Shown here piece by piece: positions 25,544 to 35,754 of a DNA stretch of 58,955 nucleotides (positions are counted from its first letter, which is position 1; each line of letters opens with the position of its first letter). The notes under the pieces are model-generated. The model saw only the letters and a list, made by a program, of their open reading frames with translations, did not search any database and was not told the origin of the DNA. The DNA is taken from contig NZ_CABFJY010000008.1 in NCBI RefSeq assembly GCF_901687125.1, positions 1 to 58,955 on the forward strand. Direction: 5' to 3'. This DNA is from Actinobacillus vicugnae. GTDB lineage: Bacteria > Pseudomonadota > Gammaproteobacteria > Enterobacterales > Pasteurellaceae. A program made the translations under genes and the position numbers.

Positions 25544-26932
25544 TTCAGTTGCAATTTCCCAACACGCTAATAACTTATTTAGCCCTTCTCGCAACTGCAG
25601 TTCACTTAAATGTCCAAATCCTAAACTAAATAATCGTCGTCGTTGCTGTTCAATCGGATAAACTTTAATTTTTTGTGCTTTTGCTAATTCAACTAATTGG
25701 GCAGATGTACGATCCTCATTTAATAATTCGATCAATAAATAAAAGCCTGAATGTTCGCCATAATATTTAATTTGTTGAGCGTAGGGCGAGAGCAGCTCAC
25801 AAAGGCACTCCATTTTTTTGCGATAGACTTTGCGCATTCGGTTGATATGTTTTTCAAATTCACCTGATTGAATAAATTTTGCCAAACGTTGTTGCTCAAA
25901 ACGAGACACAGAGGCATTAAAAAAGGCACAGTGTTGCTGATATTCAGCCAATAAATTACGTGGTAGCACTAAAAAAGTAATACGTAAAGAGGGCATCAAT
26001 AGTTTAGAAAAAGAACCTAAATAGATCACTTTATTTTGATTATCTAAACTTTGTAGCGAAGGAATTGGCTTGCCTGTGTAACGAAATTCGCTATCGTAAT
26101 CGTCCTCAATAATATAGCGTCCGTCTTGTGTTGTCGCCCATTCCAGCAATTGTTGGCGTTGCCCTATTGTTAAAATATGACCGAACGGGTATAAATGTGA
26201 CGGCGTTAAATACGCGACATTGATTTGATTTTTAAGCAAAAATTCAATATCTAGCTGATAATTTTCAGAACTGAATGGTAGTTTGAAAATCGGCTTGTGA
26301 TAGAGGGTTAATAATTTTTCTACCGTAGGGTAGCCATAAGATTCCATCGCCCAGTTCATATTGGGATTTAATTGTTGAAACAATAAAATAAGTTGCTGTA
26401 AACAGCTTTCCACGCCAGCGCCAATAACAATTTGTTCAGGCTCACAATGTACTCCTCGAGAAGCTAATAAATATTGCGAAATCTGTTGACGTAAATTCAA
26501 ATCGCCTTGCTTATCTCCCATATTGAGCCAATCTTTATGTTGCCAAGTGGCTGATTTTTTCCAACGGTCAAAGGGAAAATGACTAACATCAATTTTATTC
26601 GGATTGAAGTCGATTTCATAACGGCTAGAAGCGGTCGAATTTACAAAATGTTTTACCGCATTCGAACTTGAATAAGCTAACTCAGCCTGAAAACAAACAA
26701 AAAAACCACTGCGAGGCTTTGATTCAATATAACCTTCTGCCAATAGCTGAGTGTAAGCACTTTCCACCGTATTTTGGCTAATTTGCAAATGTTCGCATAA
26801 CTGTCTTTTGGACGGCAATTTATCACCAAGTTGCAATTCTTGGCTATGAATTGAGTGCTTTATTTGCTGATAAAGCTGTAAATAGAGTGGGGTTGATTGT
26901 TGTTTATTGAGAAGATAGCTGAGCTTTTTCAC
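25541..26932 (-). CDS. MocR-family (PdxR-like) transcriptional regulator with aminotransferase domain
   Basis: A 463-aa fusion. The N-terminal GntR winged helix (YLQLYQQIKHSI, KLPSKRQLCEHLQISQNTVE) binds DNA; the C-terminal fold-type I aminotransferase domain binds PLP through the lysine of YLGSFSKLLMPSLR. MocR proteins often control PLP, GABA or amino-acid genes next to them, for example PdxR and pdxST. No such target is adjacent here; it follows tadA by 18 bp on the same strand. The ligand and target are unknown. Confidence 0.9.
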   Translation of the reverse strand: MKKLSYLLNKQQSTPLYLQLYQQIKHSIHSQELQLGDKLPSKRQLCEHLQISQNTVESAYTQLLAEGYIESKPRSGFFVCFQAELAYSSSNAVKHFVNSTASSRYEIDFNPNKIDVSHFPFDRWKKSATWQHKDWLNMGDKQGDLNLRQQISQYLLASRGVHCEPEQIVIGAGVESCLQQLILLFQQLNPNMNWAMESYGYPTVEKLLTLYHKPIFKLPFSSENYQLDIEFLLKNQINVAYLTPSHLYPFGHILTIGQRQQLLEWATTQDGRYIIEDDYDSEFRYTGKPIPSLQSLDNQNKVIYLGSFSKLLMPSLRITFLVLPRNLLAEYQQHCAFFNASVSRFEQQRLAKFIQSGEFEKHINRMRKVYRKKMECLCELLSPYAQQIKYYGEHSGFYLLIELLNEDRTSAQLVELAKAQKIKVYPIEQQRRRLFSLGFGHLSELQLREGLNKLLACWEIATE

Positions 26933-26950
26933 TGCAATTTATCCTAGAAA

Positions 26951-27475
26951 TTAGACCGCTTGTTTTTGTTGCTTTTGTTCTTTACGACGGCGTTGAAAGA
27001 ATTGACTGATTTTTTTGCTACAGTCTGTTGCCAATACGCCCCCTCGAATTTCTAGCAAATGATTCATTTTATAGTCTTCAAATAAATGGAAGCGAGAGCC
27101 AATTGCTCCCGTTTTATAATCACTCGCACCAAACACAAGGCGTTTGATACGGCTATGTAAAATTGCACCTGCGCACATGCTACAAGGTTCTAACGTTACG
27201 TACAGAGTACAATCTAGTAAGCGATAATTGTTGAGCGCTTTACCCGCTTGACGAATAGCAAGTATTTCAGCATGCGCACTTGGATCAGACAGCTGAATAA
27301 CTTGATTCCAACCTTCGCCAAGCATCTTACCATTGCTATCTACTAAAACTGCCCCAACGGGGATTTCCCCAATGGCTTCAGCTCGGTCAGCTAGTGCTAG
27401 AGCCTGCTGCATAAAATGGATATCTTGCTCGGAAATAGTGAGCGAGCAGTGTGTGGTTTGAGGTTTGATAAACAT
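26951..27475 (-). CDS. tadA: tRNA-specific adenosine-34 deaminase
   Basis: Zinc enzyme that turns wobble A34 of tRNA-Arg(ACG) into inosine. It has the deaminase motifs HAE (DPSAHAEILAIRQA) and PCxxC (LEPCSMCAGAILHSRI), and FGASDYKTGAIGS. The 174-aa start at the ATG 27473-27475 is preferred: a longer in-frame reading from 27550 would translate a USS (near 27498) and part of the upstream terminator. It lies downstream of deaD after a hairpin and runs directly into the MocR gene. Confidence 0.95.
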   Translation of the reverse strand: MFIKPQTTHCSLTISEQDIHFMQQALALADRAEAIGEIPVGAVLVDSNGKMLGEGWNQVIQLSDPSAHAEILAIRQAGKALNNYRLLDCTLYVTLEPCSMCAGAILHSRIKRLVFGASDYKTGAIGSRFHLFEDYKMNHLLEIRGGVLATDCSKKISQFFQRRRKEQKQQKQAV

Positions 27476-27525
27476 AATGTAAAAATTAACAGAAATTTGA
27501 CCGCTTGTAATTGAATCTCGTATAG

Positions 27526-27552
27526 CAAAATGCCCCAAGATTGGGGGCATTA
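27526..27552 (-). terminator. terminator between deaD and tadA
   Basis: ATGCCCC (27530-27536) pairs with GGGGCAT (27544-27550); on the minus strand TTTTGC follows. It lies 15 bp past the deaD stop. Confidence 0.65.
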
Positions 27553-27566
27553 ATTAAAAGAGTGGA

Positions 27567-29417
27567 TTAGTCGCGACGACCACGGCCTTTATCATTGAAG
27601 CGCTTTTCTTTAAAACCGCCTTTTTTACGGTCATTGAAACCGCCATTATCACGACGGTCACGTCCGCCACGATCTCCACGGCGGTCATTACGATCGTTAC
27701 GACGACCGCCACCACGGCGCTCTTCAAATGGCTGGCTATTCACGCCACCTGCAGGGCCTAATAAAGACATCTGCATTTGTTTGTTTAATACACGTGCTTT
27801 TTGTGCGAAGTGTTGCACGATATGATTTGGCATACCTTGTGGTAATTCAATAGTTGAATAAGTGTCGTGTAATTTGATATGACCGATATAACGGCTACTA
27901 ATATCGCCTTCATTAGCAATTGCGCCGACGATATGACGTACTTCAACACCGTCTTCACGACCTAATTCAATACGATATAAATCCATTGCTACGCCGTTAT
28001 TTTCACGGTGTTCACGACCTCCACGACGATCGTCACGTCCGCCACGGCGATCATCACGGTCTCTACGACCACGTTCGCCTCGGACTGCGCGAATTTCAGG
28101 ATCTGGTGGAAGAATTAGTTTTTGTTTTTCTTGCAACATCATCATCATTGCTGCAGCTAATTCTTCGTGGTCTTGATCTGCAGTGAATAAATCTTCAAGT
28201 AATTCACGATATTGTTCTAAATCGTGATGTTCAAGCTGTGCAGAAACACGTGCTTTGAATTTCTCACGGCGTTTTGCCATAAGAAGTTCATGATTTGGAA
28301 TTGCCACTTCATCAATCGGTTTTTTCATCAAATGTTCGATATTACGAAGTAAACGACGTTCACGAGGTTCTACGAATAATAATGCACGACCCGAACGTCC
28401 CGCACGACCTGTGCGACCGATACGGTGTACATACGATTCTGCATCTAATGGAATATCAAAGTTTACCACTAAGCTGATTCGCTCAATATCAATACCACGA
28501 GCTGCAACATCGGTTGCCACTAAAATATCTAAACGACCAGATTTTAATTTATCTAATGTTTGCTCACGAGCTTGTTGAGTCATATCACCGTTTAACGCTG
28601 CTGCACGGTAGCCGTTACGCTCACATAATTCAGTAATATCAATGGTACCTGTTTTAGTACGAGTAAAGATAATTGCTGCATCAAACTCTTCTACTTCTAA
28701 GAAGCGAAGTAGCGCATCATTTTTACGGAAACCGTTTACTAACCAGTAGCTTTGTGTAATATCTGGCGCAGAACGTTGAGTCGCTTGAATTTTTACTTCT
28801 TGTGGATCTTGCATAAAGCGACGAGTGATTCGACGAATTGGCTCAGGCATTGTTGCTGAGAATAACGCAGTTTGGTGATTTTCTGGTAACTCCGCCATTA
28901 CCGTTTCAACATCGTCAATAAAGCCCATGCGTAACATTTCATCTGCTTCATCTAACACGATAGATTGCAATGCTGAAAGGTCTAAAGTACCACGGCGAAT
29001 GTGATCAAGAATACGACCTGGCGTACCCACAACTACTTGTGAACCTTGTTTTAAGGCACGTAATTGGATGTCATAGCGCTGACCACCGTAAACGGTTACT
29101 ACACGAATGCCTTTCATATTTTTAGTAAATTGTTCGCAAGCATCAGCAACCTGAATCGCTAATTCACGTGTTGGTGCCATTACTAACATTTGAGGGTGGC
29201 GTTGTGTAGGATCGATTTGTGCAAGTAGAGGTAAAGAGAATGCAGCTGTTTTACCACTCCCTGTTTGTGCCATACCAAGTACGTCACGACCTGCTAATAA
29301 ATGTGGGATTGTTTCTTGTTGAATTGGCGATGGGTTTACAAAGCCGATTTCATTTACTGCGTCAAGGATTGATTGTGGAAGACCTAAGTCTGCAAAAGTT
29401 AAAGCGTTAGTTGTCAT
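27567..29417 (-). CDS. deaD: ATP-dependent RNA helicase DeaD (CsdA)
   Basis: Cold-shock DEAD-box helicase for ribosome assembly and mRNA decay, 616 aa from the ATG at 29415-29417. Motifs: FADLGL with the Q motif, AQTGSGKT (I), PTRELAIQ (Ia), DEAD (II), SAT (III) and [13 protein letters not shown] (VI). A DbpA-like RNA-binding domain follows. Two Arg/Asp/Gly-rich segments are seen: one before that domain ([16 protein letters not shown]) and one at the end ([13 protein letters not shown]). Third gene of pnp-nlpI-deaD. The start follows the E. coli family start; an in-frame ATG at 29477 would add 20 residues. Confidence 0.96.
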   Translation of the reverse strand: MTTNALTFADLGLPQSILDAVNEIGFVNPSPIQQETIPHLLAGRDVLGMAQTGSGKTAAFSLPLLAQIDPTQRHPQMLVMAPTRELAIQVADACEQFTKNMKGIRVVTVYGGQRYDIQLRALKQGSQVVVGTPGRILDHIRRGTLDLSALQSIVLDEADEMLRMGFIDDVETVMAELPENHQTALFSATMPEPIRRITRRFMQDPQEVKIQATQRSAPDITQSYWLVNGFRKNDALLRFLEVEEFDAAIIFTRTKTGTIDITELCERNGYRAAALNGDMTQQAREQTLDKLKSGRLDILVATDVAARGIDIERISLVVNFDIPLDAESYVHRIGRTGRAGRSGRALLFVEPRERRLLRNIEHLMKKPIDEVAIPNHELLMAKRREKFKARVSAQLEHHDLEQYRELLEDLFTADQDHEELAAAMMMMLQEKQKLILPPDPEIRAVRGERGRRDRDDRRGGRDDRRGGREHRENNGVAMDLYRIELGREDGVEVRHIVGAIANEGDISSRYIGHIKLHDTYSTIELPQGMPNHIVQHFAQKARVLNKQMQMSLLGPAGGVNSQPFEERRGGGRRNDRNDRRGDRGGRDRRDNGGFNDRKKGGFKEKRFNDKGRGRRD

Positions 29418-29642
29418 AAAAAAACCATAAGTAATGGATAATGGCGAACTCAGACAATTTGTTGATGTTTGGTACATAACAAATTATCTCAATCAGCCAT
29501 TATCAATTGATAATAAATTGTTGAGTTTAGGAAAGAAAAAATAAAGTAATGAAGCAAATCAAATGCTTTTAACAATTTGTCCCAAGAGTACAAGCGACCT
29601 ATTTTTACAAGAAAATTGCAAAATTAGACCGCTTAAATCGTC
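29418..29642 (-). promoter_or_regulatory. long deaD leader with a 16-bp perfect palindrome
   Basis: Between nlpI and deaD. ATTATCAATTGATAAT (29499-29514) is a perfect palindrome, flanked on both sides by related AACAAATTATC / GATAATAAATTGTT arms that could extend it into a longer stem. A USS-like GACCGCTTA lies at 29626. Possible separate cold-shock style leader; not proven. Confidence 0.4.
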
Positions 29643-30581
29643 CTAATTATTCCCAACAACGGGAGTTATTTGAGTTGCAGCGTTGTTACTACGTAGCTGA
29701 GAAAGCTCAAATAAGGCAAAACGATACTCAACAAAGTTAAACACTTGATTTGCAAGAGAGAGACGGAAAAGCGTGATTGCTTCGTCCGTTTTATTTAGTT
29801 TGAGTTGTTGTTTTGCTAGATAAAAATATGTTTCGGTTAGAATTTCCGCATAAGAAGCAGTATTTGGTTGTGCCTCTTTTTCTATTCTATCACGAAGTTG
29901 ACCAAGAGTTAACTCCCCTAAGAAATAATGCACAACATTTGTTCCCCAATAATCAGGTGAAAGTGCTTGTGAGCGCATAATTAAATTTGCTTTTGCTTCA
30001 TGGGGCTTGAGTTCTAACTCATTGAAATATAACCATAATGCACGGTATGGATCTTGCTTTTCTTCTTCATAAAAGCGTAATAAATCACGTTCTGCTTCGG
30101 AGTAGCGCCCACTATAATAAAACGCTAAGCCGCGATTTAAGTAGGTATAATTATAATGAGGATCCAATTCTAAAACGGCATTAAAGGCATCAATAGCGCT
30201 GTCGTAATCATCTTCAAGTAATAGATATAGACCCATATAGTTATAGGCAGCAGCCATTTTTTGGCTGAGACCAATAGCTTGGGCAAAATCATAACGAGCA
30301 AGTGACCATAAACCTAAGCTGTCGTATAGTACACCTCGTTCGAAATGAAGATCAGCACGTTCAGCTTGGCTTAGTTTTGCTTCTTGTAATACTTGGGTTA
30401 AACGAACCACCATCACTTCTTGTTCAAAGCGTAGTTGAGGGTTTAACTCGGCTAATGCTAAATGATTTGACGACACCATTTCTGAAGCATTGCGGTTTGC
30501 ACAACCAGTCAGAAATAAGAAGGTGAAAAAATTCAGCATTAAGAAGCGAATATGAAACACTTTAAATATCAGTGAAAACAT
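29643..30581 (-). CDS. nlpI: lipoprotein NlpI (TPR adaptor)
   Basis: Outer-membrane lipoprotein with TPR helices that in E. coli recruits the protease Prc to peptidoglycan endopeptidases such as MepS. It matches E. coli NlpI: LHFERGVLYDSLGLWSLARY, LELDPHYNYTYLNRGLAFYY, and ALWLYFNELELK. The lipobox FLTGC puts the lipidated Cys near residue 27 from the ATG at 30579-30581, giving 312 aa. An in-frame TTG 18 bp upstream and an ATG 42 bp downstream are alternatives; the latter leaves almost no signal peptide. Lies between pnp and deaD as in E. coli. Confidence 0.93.
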   Translation of the reverse strand: MFSLIFKVFHIRFLMLNFFTFLFLTGCANRNASEMVSSNHLALAELNPQLRFEQEVMVVRLTQVLQEAKLSQAERADLHFERGVLYDSLGLWSLARYDFAQAIGLSQKMAAAYNYMGLYLLLEDDYDSAIDAFNAVLELDPHYNYTYLNRGLAFYYSGRYSEAERDLLRFYEEEKQDPYRALWLYFNELELKPHEAKANLIMRSQALSPDYWGTNVVHYFLGELTLGQLRDRIEKEAQPNTASYAEILTETYFYLAKQQLKLNKTDEAITLFRLSLANQVFNFVEYRFALFELSQLRSNNAATQITPVVGNN

Positions 30582-30606
30582 TAGATAAGCAGCCTTCAAG
30601 AGAAAT

Positions 30607-30632
30607 ATCTACCCTCATTTAAGAGGGTAGAT
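30607..30632 (-). terminator. pnp-nlpI intercistronic hairpin
   Basis: Perfect 10-bp stem ATCTACCCTC / GAGGGTAGAT with a 6-nt loop, directly after the pnp stop codon. The tail on the minus strand is ATTTC, too poor in T for strong termination. It may instead protect the 3' end of pnp mRNA or attenuate nlpI. Confidence 0.55.
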
Positions 30633-30639
30633 AGTGCTA

Positions 30640-32778
30640 TTAGATCTCAGTTGGTTGTTCTTGAGGTTGAACTTCAGTTTCTTCTGTTGTTGCAACTTCG
30701 TTGTTGATATCTTTCATCGTTAAACGGATACGATTTTGACGGTCGATTTCAACAACTTTCACTGTTACTTCTTGACCTACGCTTAAGTAGTCTGCAACAC
30801 GCTCAACACGTTCATTCGTAATTTGTGAAATGTGAACAAGACCTTCTTTACCGCCTAAGATTGAAACAAATGCACCGAAATCTACTACACGAGTGACTTT
30901 ACCTTTGTAGATCGCATTTACTTCGACTTCTGCCACGATATCTTCAATGCGAGCCATTACTGTTTTAGCCGCATTGTTGTCTGTTGCAGCAATTTTCACT
31001 GTGCCATCATCATCAATATCAATAGATGTGCCAGTTTCTTCGGTTAAAGCACGAATTACAGCGCCACCTTTACCAATCACATCTTTGATTTTCTTCGGAT
31101 CGATTTTCATTGTATGAATGCGAGGTGCGAAGTCAGAAATATCTGAACGAGGTGCTGGAATTGCTTGTTCCATCACACCTAAAATATGCATACGAGCACC
31201 TTTCGCTTGATTTAATGCAATTTGCATAATTTCTGGTGTGATACCTTCAATTTTAATGTCCATTTGAAGTGCTGTCACACCTTCACGTGTACCTGCCACT
31301 TTAAAGTCCATATCACCTAAGTGGTCTTCATCACCTAAAATATCAGAAAGTACCACAAATTTTTCATCTTCTTTTACTAAGCCCATTGCAATACCTGCAA
31401 CTGCTGCTTTGATTGGCACGCCTGCATCCATTAACGCAAGGGACGCACCACACACTGAAGCCATTGAAGATGAACCGTTTGATTCTGTAATTTCAGATAC
31501 CACACGCACTACGTATGGGAATTCTTCTGCAGTTGGCATTACAGCTAATACACCACGTTTTGCTAAACGACCGTGACCGATTTCACGACGTTTTGGCGAA
31601 CCAATACGACCTGTTTCACCCACAGAGTATGGCGGGAAGTTGTAATGGAATAAGAAACGATCAGATTTTTCGCCTGTTAATTCATCAATAATTTGTGCAT
31701 CACGCTCTGTTCCTAAAGTCGCTACCGCTAGAGCTTGCGTTTCACCACGTGTGAAAATGGCAGAGCCGTGGGTGCGTGGTAATACGCCTGTGCAGATGTC
31801 TAATGCACGTACAGTATCGACTGTACGACCATCAATACGAGGCTCACCTGCGATAATACGGCTACGTACGATTTGGCTTTCAAGCGATGTGATAATATCA
31901 ATGATTGCACCTTCAGAAACCGTTTCATCTTCTGCAGTTAATTGGGCAATAACATCTGCTTTGATTGCGTCAATTTGCTCGTAACGAGCTTGTTTTTCAG
32001 TAATACGGTATGCATCGCCAATACGAGCTTCAGCTAATGCTTTAACTTGATTGATTAATGCCGTATTTGGTTCTGGAGCAACCCAATCCCAACGTGGTTT
32101 GCCTGCTTCTTTAACAAATTCTTTGATATTTTCAATCACAACTTGTTGCTGTTGGTGACCAAACACTACTGCCGCTAACATTTGTTCTTCAGAAAGAATA
32201 TCAGCTTCAGATTCAACCATTAATACGGCTTTATCTGTACCAGCTACGACTAAATCTAAACGGCTTTGTTTTTGTTCTGAAATAGTTGGGTTAAGCACGA
32301 ATTGATCATTAATAAAACCAACACGTGCAGCACCGATAGGACCATTAAATGGCACGCCTGATAATGAAAGTGCGGCAGAAGCACCGATCATTGCAACAAG
32401 GTCTGGGCTGATTTGTGGATTAACGGAAACCACAGTGGCAATCACTTGAATTTCGTTGAAGAAGCCTTCTGGGAAAAGTGGGCGTACAGGACGGTCGATT
32501 AAACGCGCGATTAATGTTTCACCTTCAGATGGACGACCTTCACGTTTGAAAAAACCACCAGGGATACGACCTGCCGCATAAGTACGTTCTTGATAATCTA
32601 CAGTTAATGGGAAGAAATCTTGGCCTTCTTTTACATCTTTTTTAGCCACTACGGTAACGAATACGGTTGTATCGTCCATACTTGCCATTACTGCGGCTGT
32701 TGCTTGGCGTGCGATAGCACCTGTTTCTAATGTTACGGTATGCTGACCGTATTTAAACTGTCTTACGATTGGGTTCAT
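30640..32778 (-). CDS. pnp: polyribonucleotide nucleotidyltransferase (PNPase)
   Basis: Phosphorolytic 3'-5' exoribonuclease of the degradosome. The 712 residues (E. coli 711) hold two RNase PH domains, including [20 protein letters not shown] and [20 protein letters not shown] domain ([20 protein letters not shown]) and an S1 domain ([20 protein letters not shown]) follow. Begins the pnp-nlpI-deaD unit. rpsO, which usually precedes pnp, is absent here. Confidence 0.98.
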   Translation of the reverse strand: MNPIVRQFKYGQHTVTLETGAIARQATAAVMASMDDTTVFVTVVAKKDVKEGQDFFPLTVDYQERTYAAGRIPGGFFKREGRPSEGETLIARLIDRPVRPLFPEGFFNEIQVIATVVSVNPQISPDLVAMIGASAALSLSGVPFNGPIGAARVGFINDQFVLNPTISEQKQSRLDLVVAGTDKAVLMVESEADILSEEQMLAAVVFGHQQQQVVIENIKEFVKEAGKPRWDWVAPEPNTALINQVKALAEARIGDAYRITEKQARYEQIDAIKADVIAQLTAEDETVSEGAIIDIITSLESQIVRSRIIAGEPRIDGRTVDTVRALDICTGVLPRTHGSAIFTRGETQALAVATLGTERDAQIIDELTGEKSDRFLFHYNFPPYSVGETGRIGSPKRREIGHGRLAKRGVLAVMPTAEEFPYVVRVVSEITESNGSSSMASVCGASLALMDAGVPIKAAVAGIAMGLVKEDEKFVVLSDILGDEDHLGDMDFKVAGTREGVTALQMDIKIEGITPEIMQIALNQAKGARMHILGVMEQAIPAPRSDISDFAPRIHTMKIDPKKIKDVIGKGGAVIRALTEETGTSIDIDDDGTVKIAATDNNAAKTVMARIEDIVAEVEVNAIYKGKVTRVVDFGAFVSILGGKEGLVHISQITNERVERVADYLSVGQEVTVKVVEIDRQNRIRLTMKDINNEVATTEETEVQPQEQPTEI

Positions 32779-33085
32779 TTTAAAATCCTATAAATAGTTG
32801 AAATTTCGTTTTATTCCTTATTGCGACTAGCAAAAAACCTCTTATTTTTTAGGAGATTAGCATAGGCTCTGAATTAAAAAGCTTTTTGATAGCCGCCTCA
32901 ATCTTTTGCACTGAAATGCGAGAAATAAAACGTCGGCATTATACAGATATTTTCGGTGAAAATCGCCTATTATTTTATAGCTTGTCATATTTTTACAAAA
33001 TTAGACCGCTTGTCTTTTTTAAGTTGGACAAATATCCATAAATCATAGAGAATAAGCGGTCTTTTTTACTAAATTATTTGCAAAA
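32779..33085. promoter_or_regulatory. divergent pnp/parC regulatory region
   Basis: For pnp (minus strand) there is an extended -10 TGTATAAT (TATAAT at 32943-32938) followed by a leader of about 150 nt, long enough for the RNase III/PNPase autoregulatory stem known in E. coli. Toward parC, a USS pair AGACCGCTT (33003-33011) and AAGCGGTCT (33054-33062) is followed by TTTTTT. No gene seen. Confidence 0.55.
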
Positions 33086-35335
33086 ATGAGTACAGAAATT
33101 AATTACGAAGGTGTCGAACAAATGCCAATTAAGCGTTTTACCGAAGACGCTTACCTCAACTATTCGATGTACGTCATTATGGACCGTGCTTTGCCATTTA
33201 TTGGTGATGGTTTAAAACCCGTACAACGCCGTATTGTTTATGCGATGTCTGAATTAGGCTTAAATGCCTCGGCTAAATATAAAAAATCTGCGCGTACTGT
33301 CGGGGACGTGTTAGGTAAATTTCACCCGCATGGTGATAGCGCTTGTTATGAAGCGATGGTGTTAATGGCACAGCCGTTCTCATATCGTTATCCATTGATT
33401 GACGGGCAAGGAAACTGGGGCGCACCTGATGATCCTAAATCGTTCGCTGCTATGCGTTATACCGAATCTAAATTGTCAAAAATGGCAGAAGTATTGTTAG
33501 GCGAATTAGGGCAAGGTACAGTGGATTATCAACCAAATTTTGATGGTTCATTGGAAGAGCCCAAATATCTGCCTGCACGTTTACCCCATATTTTATTGAA
33601 TGGCACAATGGGGATTGCGGTGGGAATGGCGACCGATATTCCGCCTCACAATATCAATGAATTAGCCGATGCAAGCGTAATGTTATTGGAAAATCCGACC
33701 GCTTCACTTGCTGATTTAATGACGGTAGTGCAAGGTCCTGATTATCCAACTGAAGCGGAAATCATTACCTCGAAAGCCGATATTGCAAAAATGTATGCGC
33801 AAGGCAAAGGTTCAATCAAAATGCGCGCGGTTTGGAAAAAAGAAGAGGGCGAAATTGTAATTTCTGCACTGCCACACCAAGCCTCACCATCTAAAATTAT
33901 TGAGCAAATCGCCACCCAAATGCGAAACAAAAAATTGCCAATGGTAGATGATATTCGTGATGAGTCTGATCACGAAAACCCGATTCGTATTGTGATTGTG
34001 CCACGTTCAAATCGCATTGATTTTGAAGCGTTAATGGATCACTTATTTGCGACGACTGATCTCGAAAAAAGTTATCGAGTCAATATGAATATGATTGGTT
34101 TGGACGGCAAACCAGCGGTTAAAAATTTACAGACGATTTTAACTGAATGGTTAACGTTTCGCCGTAGCACAGTAACACGTCGTTTAAACTACCGTTTAGA
34201 TAAAATTTTAAACCGCTTACATATTTTGGAAGGCTTAATGATCGCTTTCCTGAATATTGATGAAGTGATTGAAATTATCCGTAATGAAGATGAACCCAAA
34301 ACGGTACTAATGGCACATTTTAATTTGAGCGATATGCAAGCAGAGGCGATTTTAAACTTACGTTTGCGCCATTTAGCTAAATTGGAAGAACACGAGTTAC
34401 AAGCAGAGAAATCACAACTTGAAAAAGAACGCGATGAATTGCAATTAATTCTAGGCTCAGAACGTCGTTTAAATACGCTGATTAAAAAAGAAATCCAAGC
34501 CGATGCTAAAGCATTTGCCAGCCCTCGCCGTTCACCATTAGTAGAACGTGCGGAAGCAAAAGCGATTGCAGAAAGCGATTTAACCCCAACGGAAGATGTG
34601 ACGGTTATTCTTTCTGAGAAAGGTTGGGTACGTTGTGCGAAAGGGCATGATATTGATGTGCAAGGCTTAAGCTATCGTGCAGGTGATGGTTATTTGGCAC
34701 ATGCACATGGTAGAAGTAATCAACCTGTAGTTTTCTTAGATAGCACAGGTCGCGCTTATGCGTTAGATCCAACGTCATTACCTTCGGCACGCTCTCAAGG
34801 TGAGCCACTCACAGGTAAAATTAGTTTGCCTGAAGGCGCAACGGTACAGCAGGTATTAATGGCAAATTCAGAAGCTAAAGTGCTAATGGCATCAGATTCT
34901 GGTTATGGTTTTATCTGTACTTTTGAAGATTTAGTTTCGCGTAATAAAGCGGGTAAAGCGGTCATTTCTTTAACTGAAAATGCAAAAGTATTACCGCCAC
35001 AATTGCTAGCAAATGAAGAGGAACTATCTTTGGTTGCCATGAGTAGTGTAGGCAGAATGTTGGTATTTCCAATCACTGAATTGCCACAGCTTTCAAAAGG
35101 TAAAGGCAATAAGATTATCAATATTTCAGCGCAAGCTGCCAAAGAAGGTAACGAACTGCTGGCGCGTTTATTGCTAGTTACACCAACACAATCACTGGTG
35201 TTTGTTTCTGGTAAGCGTAAAATTACACTTAAACCAAGTGATATTGATAATTACCGTGGTGAACGAGCGCGTAAAGGTTCACAGCTGGTGCGAGGCTTGA
35301 GTGCAACTTCAACGGTTGAGATTGTGGATGAGTAA
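33086..35335 (+). CDS. parC: DNA topoisomerase IV subunit A
   Basis: Decatenates daughter chromosomes with ParE (not in window). The 749 residues (E. coli 752) include catalytic Tyr125 in AAMRYTES and the GyrA-type beta-pinwheel C-terminal domain. The quinolone-resistance positions equivalent to E. coli Ser80 and Glu84 are Ser85 and Glu89 ([11 protein letters not shown]), that is wild type. No Shine-Dalgarno is evident before the ATG. It is divergent from pnp. Confidence 0.97.
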   Translation: MSTEINYEGVEQMPIKRFTEDAYLNYSMYVIMDRALPFIGDGLKPVQRRIVYAMSELGLNASAKYKKSARTVGDVLGKFHPHGDSACYEAMVLMAQPFSYRYPLIDGQGNWGAPDDPKSFAAMRYTESKLSKMAEVLLGELGQGTVDYQPNFDGSLEEPKYLPARLPHILLNGTMGIAVGMATDIPPHNINELADASVMLLENPTASLADLMTVVQGPDYPTEAEIITSKADIAKMYAQGKGSIKMRAVWKKEEGEIVISALPHQASPSKIIEQIATQMRNKKLPMVDDIRDESDHENPIRIVIVPRSNRIDFEALMDHLFATTDLEKSYRVNMNMIGLDGKPAVKNLQTILTEWLTFRRSTVTRRLNYRLDKILNRLHILEGLMIAFLNIDEVIEIIRNEDEPKTVLMAHFNLSDMQAEAILNLRLRHLAKLEEHELQAEKSQLEKERDELQLILGSERRLNTLIKKEIQADAKAFASPRRSPLVERAEAKAIAESDLTPTEDVTVILSEKGWVRCAKGHDIDVQGLSYRAGDGYLAHAHGRSNQPVVFLDSTGRAYALDPTSLPSARSQGEPLTGKISLPEGATVQQVLMANSEAKVLMASDSGYGFICTFEDLVSRNKAGKAVISLTENAKVLPPQLLANEEELSLVAMSSVGRMLVFPITELPQLSKGKGNKIINISAQAAKEGNELLARLLLVTPTQSLVFVSGKRKITLKPSDIDNYRGERARKGSQLVRGLSATSTVEIVDE

Positions 35336-35418
35336 ATTTTCAATCTAGATGGAAAATAGAAACGTAATTTTTCTATATAAGGCAGTAAGATCGTGCATGG
35401 AAATATGAGGAGGTACGT
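35336..35418. other. parC-pseudogene spacer
   Basis: Holds a weak AT hairpin (GGAAAAT / ATTTTTC) after parC and an excellent Shine-Dalgarno AGGAGG ending 6 bp before the ATG of the next, broken gene. Nothing else recognised. Confidence 0.4.
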
Positions 35419-35622
35419 ATGTATAATCTATTTCGTAAACTTATTGAAAAAACGTCACTTGAATCTTGGGCAAAAGTTTAAGATGATATTGCTAAAGTTA
35501 CTATTCTTGCATTCCCTGTTATTTTATATGGAAAAGATTTAGTATCTTGGAAGTTAATCAAGTTATTTTTCTTAATCTTAACTATATACTCGTTCCTAGT
35601 CGTAGGTCGTATAATTACATAA
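35419..35622 (+). pseudogene. small membrane protein gene broken by one in-frame stop
   Basis: The strong AGGAGG (35408-35413) precedes ATG 35419. Translation gives MYNLFRKLIEKTSLESWAKV, then TAA (35479-35481), then continues in the same frame with DDIAKVTILAFPVILYGKD and a second hydrophobic helix, to a stop at 35620-35622. Without that stop it would be a 67-residue protein with an amphipathic start and two short hydrophobic segments. The repeated AKV-DDIAKV context suggests the lost codon was a single residue. Function unknown. Either a recent nonsense mutation, a sequencing error, or a 20-aa peptide gene followed by relic. Confidence 0.65.
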
Positions 35623-35630
35623 TTGATACT

Positions 35631-35683
35631 ACAAGCGGTCAAATTTCGTAAAATTTTTGCGGAATTTGACCGCTTGCTTTTTT
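35631..35683 (+). terminator. extended USS inverted pair as terminator
   Basis: CAAGCGGTCAAATT (35632-35645) pairs perfectly over 14 bp with AATTTGACCGCTTG (35663-35676), then CTTTTTT. Both arms include the AAATT extension of the USS. Confidence 0.75.
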
Positions 35684-35754
35684 GATTTCATTCCTATTTG
35701 ACTCACATTCCTGTACAATAAACCCCATTTTTCATAAACAAACGATAAAGCTGT

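Noticed and set aside
27595-28186. Arg/His-rich open frames opposite the 3' part of deaD
   Set aside because: Low-complexity shadows of the Arg/Asp/Gly-rich codons; no start signals and no recognisable domains.
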